From CAWBLP01 sp963789495 (GTDB taxonomy: Bacteria > Pseudomonadota > Alphaproteobacteria > Acetobacterales > Acetobacteraceae): DNA of 64,000 nucleotides. Every line of letters starts with the position of its first letter. The stretch's first letter is position 1. Of this stretch, positions 24,806 to 33,800 are shown one piece after another. The stretch lies in contig CAWBLP010000004.1 in NCBI GenBank assembly GCA_963789495.1, forward strand, positions 372,001-436,000, written 5' to 3'. Position numbers and translations under genes: made by a program. Under the pieces are notes generated by a model. That model searched no databases. It was not told the DNA's origin and saw nothing but the letters and a program-made list of their open reading frames with translations.

Positions 24806-25442
24806 TCAGTGCCGGCGGCGGCGAACTGCCAGGCCGGCGGGTCCGATCGCCGGCAGCGACAGACCGGTCGGCTCCGGCGCATCGAATGCAAAGTTCAGCC
24901 CGAAACTTCCGGCACCAAGATATCGCCGGTGAGGCTGAATGCGGTCAGATTCAAAATCGCCGGCAGGCTGGCATCGCTGAACACGTCGCCGAACGGCGCG
25001 AAGCCCCAGCGAGTTCCAGGCGCAGCCCGCCGCCGGCATAGGCGGTGACGAAGAAACCATCGTCTGACCCGTCACGCAGAATGGCGATGTGACCGGGAGA
25101 GGCGTCAAATGTCGTCGTCACGCCGCCATCGGTCACCGATGCGCTGAGCAGCGGATAGTCCAGGGAACCGGACGGGGCACTGAGGGGAGAGGCCGCTGTG
25201 TCGTAGCTGAAGCTGCCGATGATCCCGTCACCCCCATTGCCCGTCACCCCCATTGCCCGTCACCCCCATTGCCCGTCACCCCCATTGCCCGTCACCCCCA
25301 TTGAACGAGCCGACATTGATGCCGGCGAAGCTCGGCACCAGCGTGATGGTGAAGTCGATGATGACGGATGTGGCCGACACGGCGGAGGCCGCTGCAAGGC
25401 AAGCCGTTGCGACGACGGCAAAGCTGGTACGGGCCAAGTCAT
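24806..25442 (-). pseudogene. PEP-CTERM-type exported protein gene, disrupted by repeat expansion and frameshifts
   Basis: Pieces of one exported protein can be read in order on the minus strand. A signal peptide ARTSFAVVATACLAAASAVSA comes first (start near 25437-25442; ATG or TTG unclear), followed by IDFTITLVPSFAGINVGSFNGG. The 16-bp repeat array follows, then GIIGSFSYDTAASPLSAPSG...VTTTFDASPGHIAIL...GFFVTAYAGGG. After a shift near 25010 comes WGFAPFGDVFSDASLPAIL. After another near 24903 comes FAFDAPEPTGLSLPAIGPAG and an arginine-rich tail RRRRH. The last part is a PEP-CTERM sorting signal, recognised by exosortase systems tied to exopolysaccharide. As given, no full-length product can be made. 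Confidence 0.72.
25224..25303. repeat. Five perfect tandem copies of a 16-bp unit
   Basis: CCCGTCACCCCCATTG is repeated at 25224, 25240, 25256, 25272 and 25288 with no mismatch. The array lies within the PEP-CTERM gene. Since 16 is not a multiple of three, each copy shifts the frame, and a TGA occurs in the array on the sense (minus) strand. Confidence 0.95.
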
Positions 25443-25753
25443 CTGTTCCGGTGGAGGCGATCGTATAAGCGCGTTCGGTCGCGTCGTGGTACCCGGACGC
25501 CACCAAATCATGTCCGCCGTTCAATGCGCTACCGGAAATTCCTTATTTGGAAACAAGCGGCTTGCGGGCGGCTGGTTTTGCATCTGGCGGTGGTGGTCCG
25601 CATGCCGGGCGCCGGGCGCGCGCCTGGCATGCGGACGCCGGTAACGATGGAGCGTCGGACCCGGCCGGTGCCCTCGGTGCCGTGTCGATCCGCTGTGCCG
25701 CGGCGCGACCCGCGCCTGTGGAATGGGCGCCCCGGCCGCGATCGGGGCGTGGG
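25443..25753. other. Gene-free stretch between PEP-CTERM gene and deacetylase pair
   Basis: These 311 bases lie upstream of the disrupted PEP-CTERM gene and downstream of the deacetylase operon (both minus strand). I see no gene and no clear terminator. Very GC-rich CGCGCC-type sequence dominates the right half. Confidence 0.5.
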
Positions 25754-26692
25754 TCAGGCGTCGAGTTGCGGCCGAGCCGCCTGGGCGAGCGCATCGGTGG
25801 TGGTACGCCAGACATCCGGCTTGCCCAGCACGCGGCTCAGCGCGTCCCGCAGCCAGCGGATCCGGTGTGCCTGGCCGGCGATCCAGGGATGCAGCGTCAG
25901 GTTGAACACGGCGCCGCCTTCCTCATGCAGGAAGGCGAAAGCCTCGGCGATGCCATCGGCCCATACCGGTGGCGTCACCCGGCGCAGCCACATGCATTCC
26001 AGGTCGTTCCATTCCGGTTGTGGCGGCAGGGCCAACAAGGGCAGGCCGGCATAGGGGCCCAGCAGGAAGGGCCGGTCATCGTTCGCCCAGTCGGTTGTGT
26101 AGGCGAACCCGGCTTCGGCCAGCAACGCGGGGGTGCGGGCGGATTGGTTGAAATCCTGGCCGCACCAGCCCAATGGCGCGGCCCCGATGGCGGCGGCCAC
26201 CGCATCCCGGGCGGCAACGATGACGCCCCGTTCTTCGTCCTCGCTCATGCGGCTGGTCAGCCGGCGGGTGGCAAAATCGCCATGCGCCAGGAAACAGGCG
26301 TTGCGCCGCAGCAGCTCGTCGACCAGTTCCGGATAGCGGTGCGCCGCCTCGCTGCCCAGCGCGACGCTGGGCACTACGCCGAACCGGTCCAGCACGTCCA
26401 GGACACGGAAGATGCCGACCCGCGCGCCATATTCGCGCTGACTCCAGGTCAGCCAGTCGGGAAAGAAATTGCCCAGCGGCGAGACGATGCGCGGATCGCG
26501 ACTGGCACCCGGCGGCGGGTTCACCTCCCAGTAATCCAGCACCAGCGTGACGGTGAGCGCGATGCGGGCACCGTCCGGCCAGGTGAAGCGCGGGCCATCG
26601 CGCAGGGTGCGGTAGCCGAAATGCGCATGGTCCAGACCGGGCGCGCGCACCTCGTCGACCGGCGGCGTGCGGGCAGGCGTGTCGTCAGCCAT
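25754..26692 (-). CDS. Polysaccharide deacetylase family protein (PuuE-like), second of pair
   Basis: A 312-residue NodB-fold protein related to the PuuE/allantoinase-like carbohydrate esterase 4 group. Visible blocks are GARIALTVTLVLDYWEVN, WSQREYGARVGIFRVLDVLDRFGVV, the conserved LAHGDFATRRLTSRM and LTLHPWIAGQAHRIRWLRD. The canonical TFDD metal motif of chitin-type enzymes is absent (LDYWEVN stands in its place), as expected of the cyclic-amide-acting subgroup. It overlaps its upstream paralogue by eight bases, so the two are one operon and may form a heteromer. The substrate is unknown. Confidence 0.85.
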   Translation of the reverse strand: MADDTPARTPPVDEVRAPGLDHAHFGYRTLRDGPRFTWPDGARIALTVTLVLDYWEVNPPPGASRDPRIVSPLGNFFPDWLTWSQREYGARVGIFRVLDVLDRFGVVPSVALGSEAAHRYPELVDELLRRNACFLAHGDFATRRLTSRMSEDEERGVIVAARDAVAAAIGAAPLGWCGQDFNQSARTPALLAEAGFAYTTDWANDDRPFLLGPYAGLPLLALPPQPEWNDLECMWLRRVTPPVWADGIAEAFAFLHEEGGAVFNLTLHPWIAGQAHRIRWLRDALSRVLGKPDVWRTTTDALAQAARPQLDA

Positions 26693-27596
26693 TGGCGGCC
26701 TCCCGGGCGGCGAGATGCGCCTCGATCGCTGGCAGGTGCTGCGTGTTGAACCAGTCGGCGATCTCCGCGCCGGTCGCCACCCAGACCCCCGGATGCGACA
26801 GGATGTATTCCAGCGCGGCGCGGAAGGCGCGGATACGGTGCGGCTGGCCGACCCAGAACGGGTGCAGTGCCAGGCACATCACCCTCCCCTGCTCCGCCCC
26901 CTCGGCATAGACCGTGTCGAAATGGTCGCGGATCTGGCGGGCGAATTCCGCCGCCTCCTCGCCGCGCCGGTGTACGATCACGTCGTTCAGCTCCACCGAG
27001 TACGGCATCGAGATCAGCTTGCCGCGCTTGACCCGCAGCGGAAACGGCTGGTCGTCGTGGTACAGATCGGCGGTGTAGCTGAAGCCGCATTCGGCGGCGA
27101 GGTCGAACGTGTTCAGTGTGTTGGTGATCGCCGGGCTGAACCAGCCCTGCTGCTCGCGCCCGGTCAGCTGGCGATGGATCTCGCGGCTTTCCAGCATCGC
27201 CGCGCGCTCCTCCTCGGGCGAGGCGTCCCAATGGTAGCGGGTGTTGTAGATGCCGTGCGACATCAGCTCCCAGTTGCGCTGCTCCATCGCCTCCAGGATC
27301 GCCGGGAAATGCTGGATCACGGCCATGCTGAGGCTGACGGTGCAGCGGATGCCCAGCGCGTCGGTCAGGTCGAACAGCCGCCACAGGCCGACCCGATTGC
27401 CGTAGTCGCGCTGCGCGTAGCCCAGCACGTCCGGATGCGGGCTGCGCGGCCAGGGGTCGCGGGTGCGGACGAACTTCGGCAGATACTCATAGTGCTCGAT
27501 GTTCGGCACCACCCACAGCGCGACCCGCGCGCCGTTTGGCCAGCGCAGCGGCGGGCGCTGCAGGATCGGCGAGTAGGGGACAAGCTCCGGTTCCAT
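26685..27596 (-). CDS. Polysaccharide deacetylase family protein (PuuE-like), first of pair
   Basis: This 303-residue paralogue of the next gene has the same order of blocks: RWPNGARVALWVVPNIEHYEY, YGNRVGLWRLFDLTDALGI, MSHGIYNTRYHWD and LALHPFWVGQPHRIRAFRAAL. The SHGIYNTRYHW segment keeps the His that helps bind metal in the PuuE group. It ends inside the start of the downstream gene. The two proteins are clearly diverged, so the duplication is old. Homologues act on N-acyl or cyclic ureide substrates, but none can be assigned here. ATG 27596 is preceded by GGCGAAGGACGCAGC. Confidence 0.85.
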   Translation of the reverse strand: MEPELVPYSPILQRPPLRWPNGARVALWVVPNIEHYEYLPKFVRTRDPWPRSPHPDVLGYAQRDYGNRVGLWRLFDLTDALGIRCTVSLSMAVIQHFPAILEAMEQRNWELMSHGIYNTRYHWDASPEEERAAMLESREIHRQLTGREQQGWFSPAITNTLNTFDLAAECGFSYTADLYHDDQPFPLRVKRGKLISMPYSVELNDVIVHRRGEEAAEFARQIRDHFDTVYAEGAEQGRVMCLALHPFWVGQPHRIRAFRAALEYILSHPGVWVATGAEIADWFNTQHLPAIEAHLAAREAANG

Positions 27597-28020
27597 GCTG
27601 CGTCCTTCGCCACCAGACGCCGCTACCCTAAGCCGAGATCCGCGGGTCGGCCAAACTTGGCTGGCCGCTTGCCGTCACGGCCGGATTGAAACTGGGTCGA
27701 GCCCGGCCAGGAGACTCAGCGACGTGGGCAGCGACGGTAAGCACGCAGCTCGCAGACCCCGGTTTGCTCTACCTGAACGCGGATCGTGGGAACGCGCATC
27801 GTGGGCGCAGGCCCGCCGCCCACGGCTCGCCGGCCACGCCACCCAGACCCGCAGCAGCGCAGCCCGCGCCGGCGCCGCGACCTGGAGCGCCCCCCGCCAC
27901 CGCCGCAATCCGAGCATCACCAAGGATGGTGCCGCCCATGGTGCCGCCCTGCGTCGAACCCCCAAGGCTTGCACCGCGGCGCCAGATCGGCAGAGTGCGC
28001 GCGCCCGACAGGAGCCCGCC
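27597..28020. other. Divergent intergenic region with a solo REP half
   Basis: This 424-base region lies between the deacetylase operon and pdxH and must contain both promoters. CTGGGTCGAGCCCGGCCAG at 27692-27710 is a single REP arm like those at 1, 46.7 and 53.4 kb. No gene is evident. Confidence 0.6.
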
Positions 28021-28620
28021 ATGGCCGACGCCGCACCGCTGGTCACCGATCCGTTCGCCCGCTTCCAGGAATGGATGGCCGAGGCCGAGGCCAGCGAACC
28101 CTCCGACGCCAACGCCATGATCGTGGCGACCGCTACCCCGGACGGCCGACCCTCCACCCGCACCATCCTGCTGAAGGGGGTCGATCCGCGCGGCTTCGTC
28201 TTCTACACCAACAAACAAAGCCGCAAGGCCGACGAGCTGGCAGCCAATGCCCAGGTGGCCCTGCTGTTCTACTGGAAGTCGCTGGCCCGCCAGATCCGCA
28301 TCGAGGGGCCGGTGGAGCATGTCACCGACGCCGAGGCCGACGCGTATTTCGCCTCCCGGCCGCGCATCTCCCGCCTGGGCGCCTGGGCGTCCGATCAATC
28401 CCGTCCGCTGGATGAACGGGTCACGCTGGAGCGGCGGCTGGCGGACTACGAAGCAAAATATCCCGGCGAGGAGATTCCGCGGCCGCCGTACTGGTCGGGC
28501 TATCGCGTCCTGCCCGACCGGTTCGAGTTCTGGCAGAACATGCCGTTCCGCCTGCACGACCGCACGATCTACACCCGCGACGCGCAAGGCGGCTGGTCGA
28601 GCGGCAAGCTGTTCCCGTGA
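28021..28620 (+). CDS. pdxH: Pyridoxamine 5'-phosphate oxidase
   Basis: PdxH uses FMN and oxygen to convert pyridoxine or pyridoxamine 5'-phosphate to pyridoxal 5'-phosphate, the last step of vitamin B6 synthesis and salvage. The 199-residue protein has the FMN-binding barrel RPSTRTILLKGVDPRGFVFY, then TNKQSRKADELAANAQVALL, FYWKSLARQIRIEG and the family C-terminus FWQNMPFRLHDRTIY. It starts at ATG 28021 after CAGGAGCCCGCC. It stands as a single gene. pdxA and yggS, also B6-related, are in the same window but not linked to it. Confidence 0.95.
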   Translation: MADAAPLVTDPFARFQEWMAEAEASEPSDANAMIVATATPDGRPSTRTILLKGVDPRGFVFYTNKQSRKADELAANAQVALLFYWKSLARQIRIEGPVEHVTDAEADAYFASRPRISRLGAWASDQSRPLDERVTLERRLADYEAKYPGEEIPRPPYWSGYRVLPDRFEFWQNMPFRLHDRTIYTRDAQGGWSSGKLFP

Positions 28621-28676
28621 CCCCCGGCGCAATGACTGGCCCCCTTCCACCGATGGGCAACAACGTGGCTCGGGGT

Positions 28677-28796
28677 GGAAAAGCCGCGCCTGGCCTCGGC
28701 CAGACCGCGCAACACCCGGCGCGCGACAGCCTGGCGTGGACCGGAGAAGCCGTGTTTGACCTCGGCCAGACGGGGCAACACCCGGCGACCTGCGCG
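28677..28796. repeat. Imperfect direct repeat of about 55 bp, two copies
   Basis: Copies begin at 28677 and 28743 (66 bp apart). They share the pattern GGANAAGCCG, then CCTCGGCCAGACNGNGCAACACCCGGCG. They lie in the 218-bp gap between pdxH and the EI24-type gene and have no clear coding sense. Confidence 0.7.
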
Positions 28797-28838
28797 ACGC
28801 TCCCGCCGTCCCGCGCCCGGCCGGGCTGACCGCATCGC

Positions 28839-29522
28839 TTGGACTCGCTGCTCGCCCCGATAGGCCGCGCGCTGAGCCAGCTCGACGACCGCGTGTTCGT
28901 CGGCGTGCTGCTGCGCTCGCTCGCCTGGTCCGCGGCGTGTTTCATCGCGCTGCATGTCGGGACGCTCTGGGCGATGCACCGCCTGCTGGACCTGCACGGT
29001 CCGCTCGCCTGGGTCGCCGACCTGCTGGGCTCGCTGGGCGCGTCGCTGCTGGCGTTCTGGCTGTTCCTGCCGGTCGCGGCGGTGATCGGCACGTTCTACA
29101 TCGAGCGCATCGCCGCGGCGGTGGAGCGTCGCCACTATCCGTTCCTGCCGCCGGCGCGCGGCGCCCCGTTGATCGAGCAGGCCTGGGACGGCATCAGCCT
29201 GGGCCTGCGCATCCTGCTGCTGAACCTGCTGGCGTTGGTCCTGGCGCTGCTGCTGCCCGGCATCGGCCTGGTGTTGGGCTGGGCGATCGGCGCCTTCGCG
29301 ATCGGCCGCGGCTTGTTCGTGGCGGTGGCGATGCGCCGCATGCCGCGCCACCAGGCCGCCGCGCTGTATCGGTGGGCGCGCCCCGCGGTGCTGGTGCAGG
29401 GCGGCATCATGGCGCTGGCCGCCTGGCTGCCGGTGTTGAACCTGCTGATCCCGGTGGTCGGCACCGCCGCCATGGTGCATGTGCTGGACCGCGCGCTGAC
29501 GATTGGTGATAGACCGGTATAA
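28839..29522 (+). CDS. EI24/CysZ-like inner-membrane protein
   Basis: A 227-residue polytopic protein of the EI24 domain family, which includes the sulfate permease CysZ. Four or more hydrophobic segments are clear: FIALHVGTLWAMHRLL, VADLLGSLGASLLAFWLFL, ILLLNLLALVLALLLPGIG and ILLPVLNLL-like AWLPVLNLLIPVVGTAAMV. The loop FYIERIAAAVERRHYPFLPP and GAFAIGRGLFVAVAMRRM are the family landmarks. The start is a TTG at 28839, with no strong Shine-Dalgarno sequence seen, so the exact start is uncertain. A transport role is plausible but not shown. Confidence 0.78.
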   Translation: MDSLLAPIGRALSQLDDRVFVGVLLRSLAWSAACFIALHVGTLWAMHRLLDLHGPLAWVADLLGSLGASLLAFWLFLPVAAVIGTFYIERIAAAVERRHYPFLPPARGAPLIEQAWDGISLGLRILLLNLLALVLALLLPGIGLVLGWAIGAFAIGRGLFVAVAMRRMPRHQAAALYRWARPAVLVQGGIMALAAWLPVLNLLIPVVGTAAMVHVLDRALTIGDRPV

Positions 29523-29615
29523 TACGCTAAGCGGATCAATGTGGATAAGCCCGCCACCGGGCGTTGTTCAACGCGGCGCGACCGTGTTACCCCGAGCCGG
29601 TTCGAAGGACTCGGC

Positions 29616-30326
29616 ATGTCAGCCAGCTCAGTGGGGATTCCCGTGTTCAAACGCCGCAAACCTGACGAAATGCCGGCCGGATCAGGGGGTTCCCTGCCCG
29701 CCGGATTGTCCGCGGCTGAACCCTCCGACGGAGGGGATGCTGCACATCAAGCCGAACTGCATCCGCGCCCCGGCGCACCGTCCGGCCCGATGGATTCGGG
29801 GCTCGGCGTGCCGCCGTTCAGACCGGCTCAGCCCAAGGAGGCTCCCCCCATGGCCCGTCCGCCGTTTGCCACCACCCAAGGTGGTCCTGCTGCCGTCCCC
29901 CCCAGTGGGCCGCGCCCCGGCCTGCCGCCGGCCCGCAACCCGGTGCGCGAGCCGGGGGAGCGTCGCACCCTGGTGGTCGGCCGCGGCATCAGCGTGCAGG
30001 GCACGGTGCAGGACGCCGAACGCCTGGTGGTGGAAGGCACAGTGGAAGCCAGCATGATCCATGCCACCGAGCTGTCGATCGCGCCGGGCGGCGTGTTCAA
30101 GGGCGAGGTCGAGGTGGAGGATGCGGAGATCGCCGGCACCATCGACGGCACGCTGACCGTCCGAGGCAGCCTGGTCGTGCGCACCACCGGCCGCCTGCTC
30201 GGCACCGCCCGCTGCCGCCGCCTGCAGGTGGAGGATGGCGGCCAGATCACCGGCCGGATGGAGATGCTGGGTGACCAGGTGAAGCCCGACGCCCCCCGCG
30301 TGGCAGCGGAGCCGGCCGCGGAGTAA
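29616..30326 (+). CDS. Bactofilin family protein
   Basis: Bactofilins polymerise without nucleotide into membrane-associated filaments that organise cell shape or stalk growth. The 236-residue protein begins with a disordered Pro/Gly-rich region (residues 1-105). The beta-helical core follows: RRTLVVGRGISVQGTVQDAE, RLVVEGTVEASMIHATEL, GVFKGEVEVEDAEIAGTIDG and RTTGRLLGTARCRRLQV. The regular spacing of short beta rungs is the family signature. The start at 29616 follows GAAGGACTCGGC. An unusually long N-terminal extension separates it from the common 120-180-residue members. Confidence 0.9.
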   Translation: MSASSVGIPVFKRRKPDEMPAGSGGSLPAGLSAAEPSDGGDAAHQAELHPRPGAPSGPMDSGLGVPPFRPAQPKEAPPMARPPFATTQGGPAAVPPSGPRPGLPPARNPVREPGERRTLVVGRGISVQGTVQDAERLVVEGTVEASMIHATELSIAPGGVFKGEVEVEDAEIAGTIDGTLTVRGSLVVRTTGRLLGTARCRRLQVEDGGQITGRMEMLGDQVKPDAPRVAAEPAAE

Positions 30327-30899
30327 CGGCGGCGCGTGGCGAAGTCGGCGTTCCCTGTCCTGCGCGTCAGGCCTGCACCTATGCGTCTCCACCAGCCAGC
30401 CGGGAACCCCTGTTTCCATCATGGCCGAGCTGGCCCCGGTCCTCTCGGCCAGAACGATCGGGTAACGTAACGCACGCTGTGTGCTCTGTTCGTGGCAGAT
30501 GGCCGGTCAGGCCCGGCATGACACGGGACGAGGTACGCTCGCCTGCCGCACTTCGCTCGATCGCAGCGCGCAGAGGGCCTGCGCCCGTCATGACGGAATC
30601 ATAACATCCAGCCCGGCAGCATCGCGCACCACCGGCAAGGTGACGCACCGGCTGGCCGGCTGCGCCCAGGTCACGCAGCACCGCGGTGAGCGGACCCGCG
30701 GACCGGTGTCTGTCGGGCTGACCTGCTTGACAGGCACCTGCCCCTCTGTGGCCCTCCCTGGTCCTCTATCTTCCTCTGTGTGAAATACTCGCTGAAATCG
30801 CAGACCCGCGCCGGCCGCGCGCAATTGGGCGTAAACTGCGGTGGACCGGCATTCCGGCGTGTTGCACAGTTCTTGTATAGGACTGGCAGCAAATCACGC
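30327..30899. other. Gene-free 573-bp stretch before the STAND gene
   Basis: This stretch contains a REP-type palindrome at 30496-30526 (GATGGCCGGTCAGGCCCGGCATGAC) and a second partial arm GGGCCTGCGCCCGTCATGACGG near 30575. It presumably also holds the promoter of the downstream large gene. No gene is visible. Confidence 0.6.
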
Positions 30900-33800
30900 A
30901 TGGCGGGCAACGTCTTCAAGGTAATGGTGTCGAGCAGCTTCCGGGACCTGCGCGGGTGCCGGGAAGCGGTGCGCGACGCCGTGCTGGGCCAGGGCATGTT
31001 GCCACTGATGATGGAGCACGACGCCGCCATTCCCGACCGCGGCATCATCACCAACTCGCTCGCCAAGGTTGACGAAGCCGATGCCTATGTCGTGCTGATC
31101 GGCAACTATCGCTACGGCCAGGTGATCGATGACGCGGCACTGAACCCCACGGGCCTGTCCGTCACCGAACTGGAATTCGACCGCGCCGAGGGACGCGGCC
31201 TGCCGATCTGTGTATTCCTGATGGATGAGAATATTCCGGTCTCGCCGGTGTCAATGCGCGCCGAGGCCACGACGCAGGACAAGCTGCTGGCGTTTCGCGC
31301 TCGGGCAAATCACCACAGCCGCATCACCGCGACCTTCACGACGGAAGAGCACCTGAAGGGTCAGGTGGTCCAGACCCTCGCGCGACTAAAAGACGTGCTG
31401 GAAAAACTGCGGGAGCCGCCGCCGGCGGAATCGGCAAGATCGGCGGGACCGGCGGTGGTGCCGGATACGAGCACGCTGCCAGCCCCGCCTGAATTCGTCG
31501 CCCGTCCACCCTATGTGCCCGGCCATCCGTTCCAGGGACGCGCCCGCGAACTCGCGCTGATGCGGGACTGGGCGCGTTCGCCCGACGACCCGGTGCTGGT
31601 GTTCGAGGCGATCGGCGGCATGGGCAAAAGCACCGTCACCTGGGAGTGGGTCACCAACCACGCCGCTGCGGACCGCCCGGGCTGGGCCGGCCGCCTGTGG
31701 TACAGTTTCTACGAGCGCGGCGCCGACATGCGCGAGTTCAAGGTCACCGCGCTCGCCTACATCACCCACCAGCCGCCGGCGGCGTTCCGTACCCACACCG
31801 ATTCCGAACTGACCCACGCCCTGCTCGGCCACCTGACGCGCGCGCCGTTTCTGCTGGTGCTGGACGGGCTGGAGCGCGTGCTGTCGGCCTATCACCGCGC
31901 CGACGCCGCGCAACTGCGCGACGAGGACGTGCGGGAGGACGCCGACACCGGCCTCGCGGGCCGCCAGCCGCAGGACTGCATCCGCCCGGACGACCACGAC
32001 CTGCTGCTGCATCTCGCGACCGCTGCGCCGTCGAAGCTGCTGGTGTCCTCGCGCCTGATGCCGCGCGCCCTGCTGAACGCCGGCGGCGAACCGCTGCCGG
32101 GCGTGCGCCGCGAGTTGCTGCACGGCCTGGCACCGGAGGATGCCGAGGCGATGCTGCGCCGCGCCGGCATCCATGGCGACGGCGAGCGCATGCGGCGCTA
32201 CCTGGCGCAGGCGTTCGACTGCCATCCGCTGGTGGTGGGCTTCGTCGCCGGCCTGGTGCGCAAGGCACCCTGGGCAGGGATGGATTTCGACCGCTGGGTG
32301 GACGATGCGCGCGGCGGCGCGGCGGTGAACCTGGCCGATCCCGACCTGCGGCAGCGCCAGACCAACATCCTGAAGCTGGCGTTCGACGCGCTGGAGCCGC
32401 GGGCACGCGAGCTGCTGGCGCGGCTGGGCATGCTGGCGAATGCGGTCGGCTACGACGTGGTGGAGGCGCTGAACCCGGCGCGGCCCGATCCGCCCGAGGA
32501 GGCGGAAGAGCCGATCGCGCCGGACGAATACTGGGACTTCGAACTGCACCAACTGCAACGCCGACTGGATGCCGCGGAAGACGAGACGGCGCGCACCGAC
32601 CTCGAACGCCGTATCGCTGAACGCCGCCAGCAGTTGCAGCGGGACTACGAAGCCGCGCGTGCCGAATACGCGGACTACCAGGCAGCGCTTGACGCATGGC
32701 GCCGCTCGTCCGCGCTGCGTGAGGCGGCCCGCTGGCTGGACGACACGCTGGCCGACCTGGAATCGCGCGGCCTGCTGCAATGGGACCGCCCGGCCGGAAT
32801 GTTCGACCTGCACCCGGTGGTGCGCGGCTACGCGATCGGCGCGCTGGACCCGGACGCGCGTGGCCAGGCCGGCCAGCGCGTCGCCGATATCTTCTCGTCC
32901 CGCGCCGAGCCAGACTACGAGAAGGCGCAGTCGCCGCGGGACCTGGCGGACCGCATCCAGGTGGCGCAGGCGCTTTGCCTCGCCGGCAAGCTGCAGCCTG
33001 CGTGGGACGTTCTGTGGCCCGGGACGCTGAAGGCCCTGCTCCGGCTGGAAGCCCATCACGAGATCTTGGCGCTGTTGCGCCCGATGTTCCCGGACGGATT
33101 CCTGTCACCACCGTCGGGCGTGGACAATGCCGGGTTCGTCGCGAACGCGGCGGCGCTGGCGCTGTGGGCGATCGGTCGGCGGCGGGAGGAGGAGGCGCAG
33201 AACGTCTTCTCCATCCAGAATGACGTCGCCAAAGGCCTGAGCCGCAACCTCGGCATCAGCCTGCGCAACCACTACCACACTCTGAGTGACCGGAACGAAC
33301 CGGCCCGGGCGGCGCGCGTCCTGGCGCTGGCGCGCGACGTTGCCGCGGCGCTCGACGAGCAGCAGAACGTGCTGTGGTGCGACGTCGACCTGGTCCAGGA
33401 TCGCGCAGACCAGGGGCAGCCTGGCGAGGCACGCAGCCTGTGGACCGACATGGTCGCCCGCCCGGCCTGGCAGCGCCGCTACGGCCAGTTGGAAGCGAAT
33501 TGTCTGTTCGTCGAGGGCTGGCTGCTGCACCGCGAGACCGCCCTCACCACCGCGTTCCTCGACGCCGCCTTCGCCCGCGTCCGCGCACTCGGCCAACGCA
33601 CGTCCGAGCGCTACCTCTGGCAACTCGCCGGCGACTGGCACCAGTCCGCCGACCGGGACGCCGAGGCCATAGACGCCTTTGCCCACGCCATCCGCATGGC
33701 CCGCGAGGTCGGCCTGAGCGACACCGGCTCCGAGGCCCAACGCGGCCTGTCGCTCGCCCGTCTCGGCCGCCGGCGTGAGGCCGATTCCGCCGCCGCCTCG

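Noticed and set aside
25224..25303. CRISPR array
   Set aside because: The 16-bp units abut directly with no spacers, are far shorter than CRISPR repeats, and lie within a gene. No cas genes are in the window.
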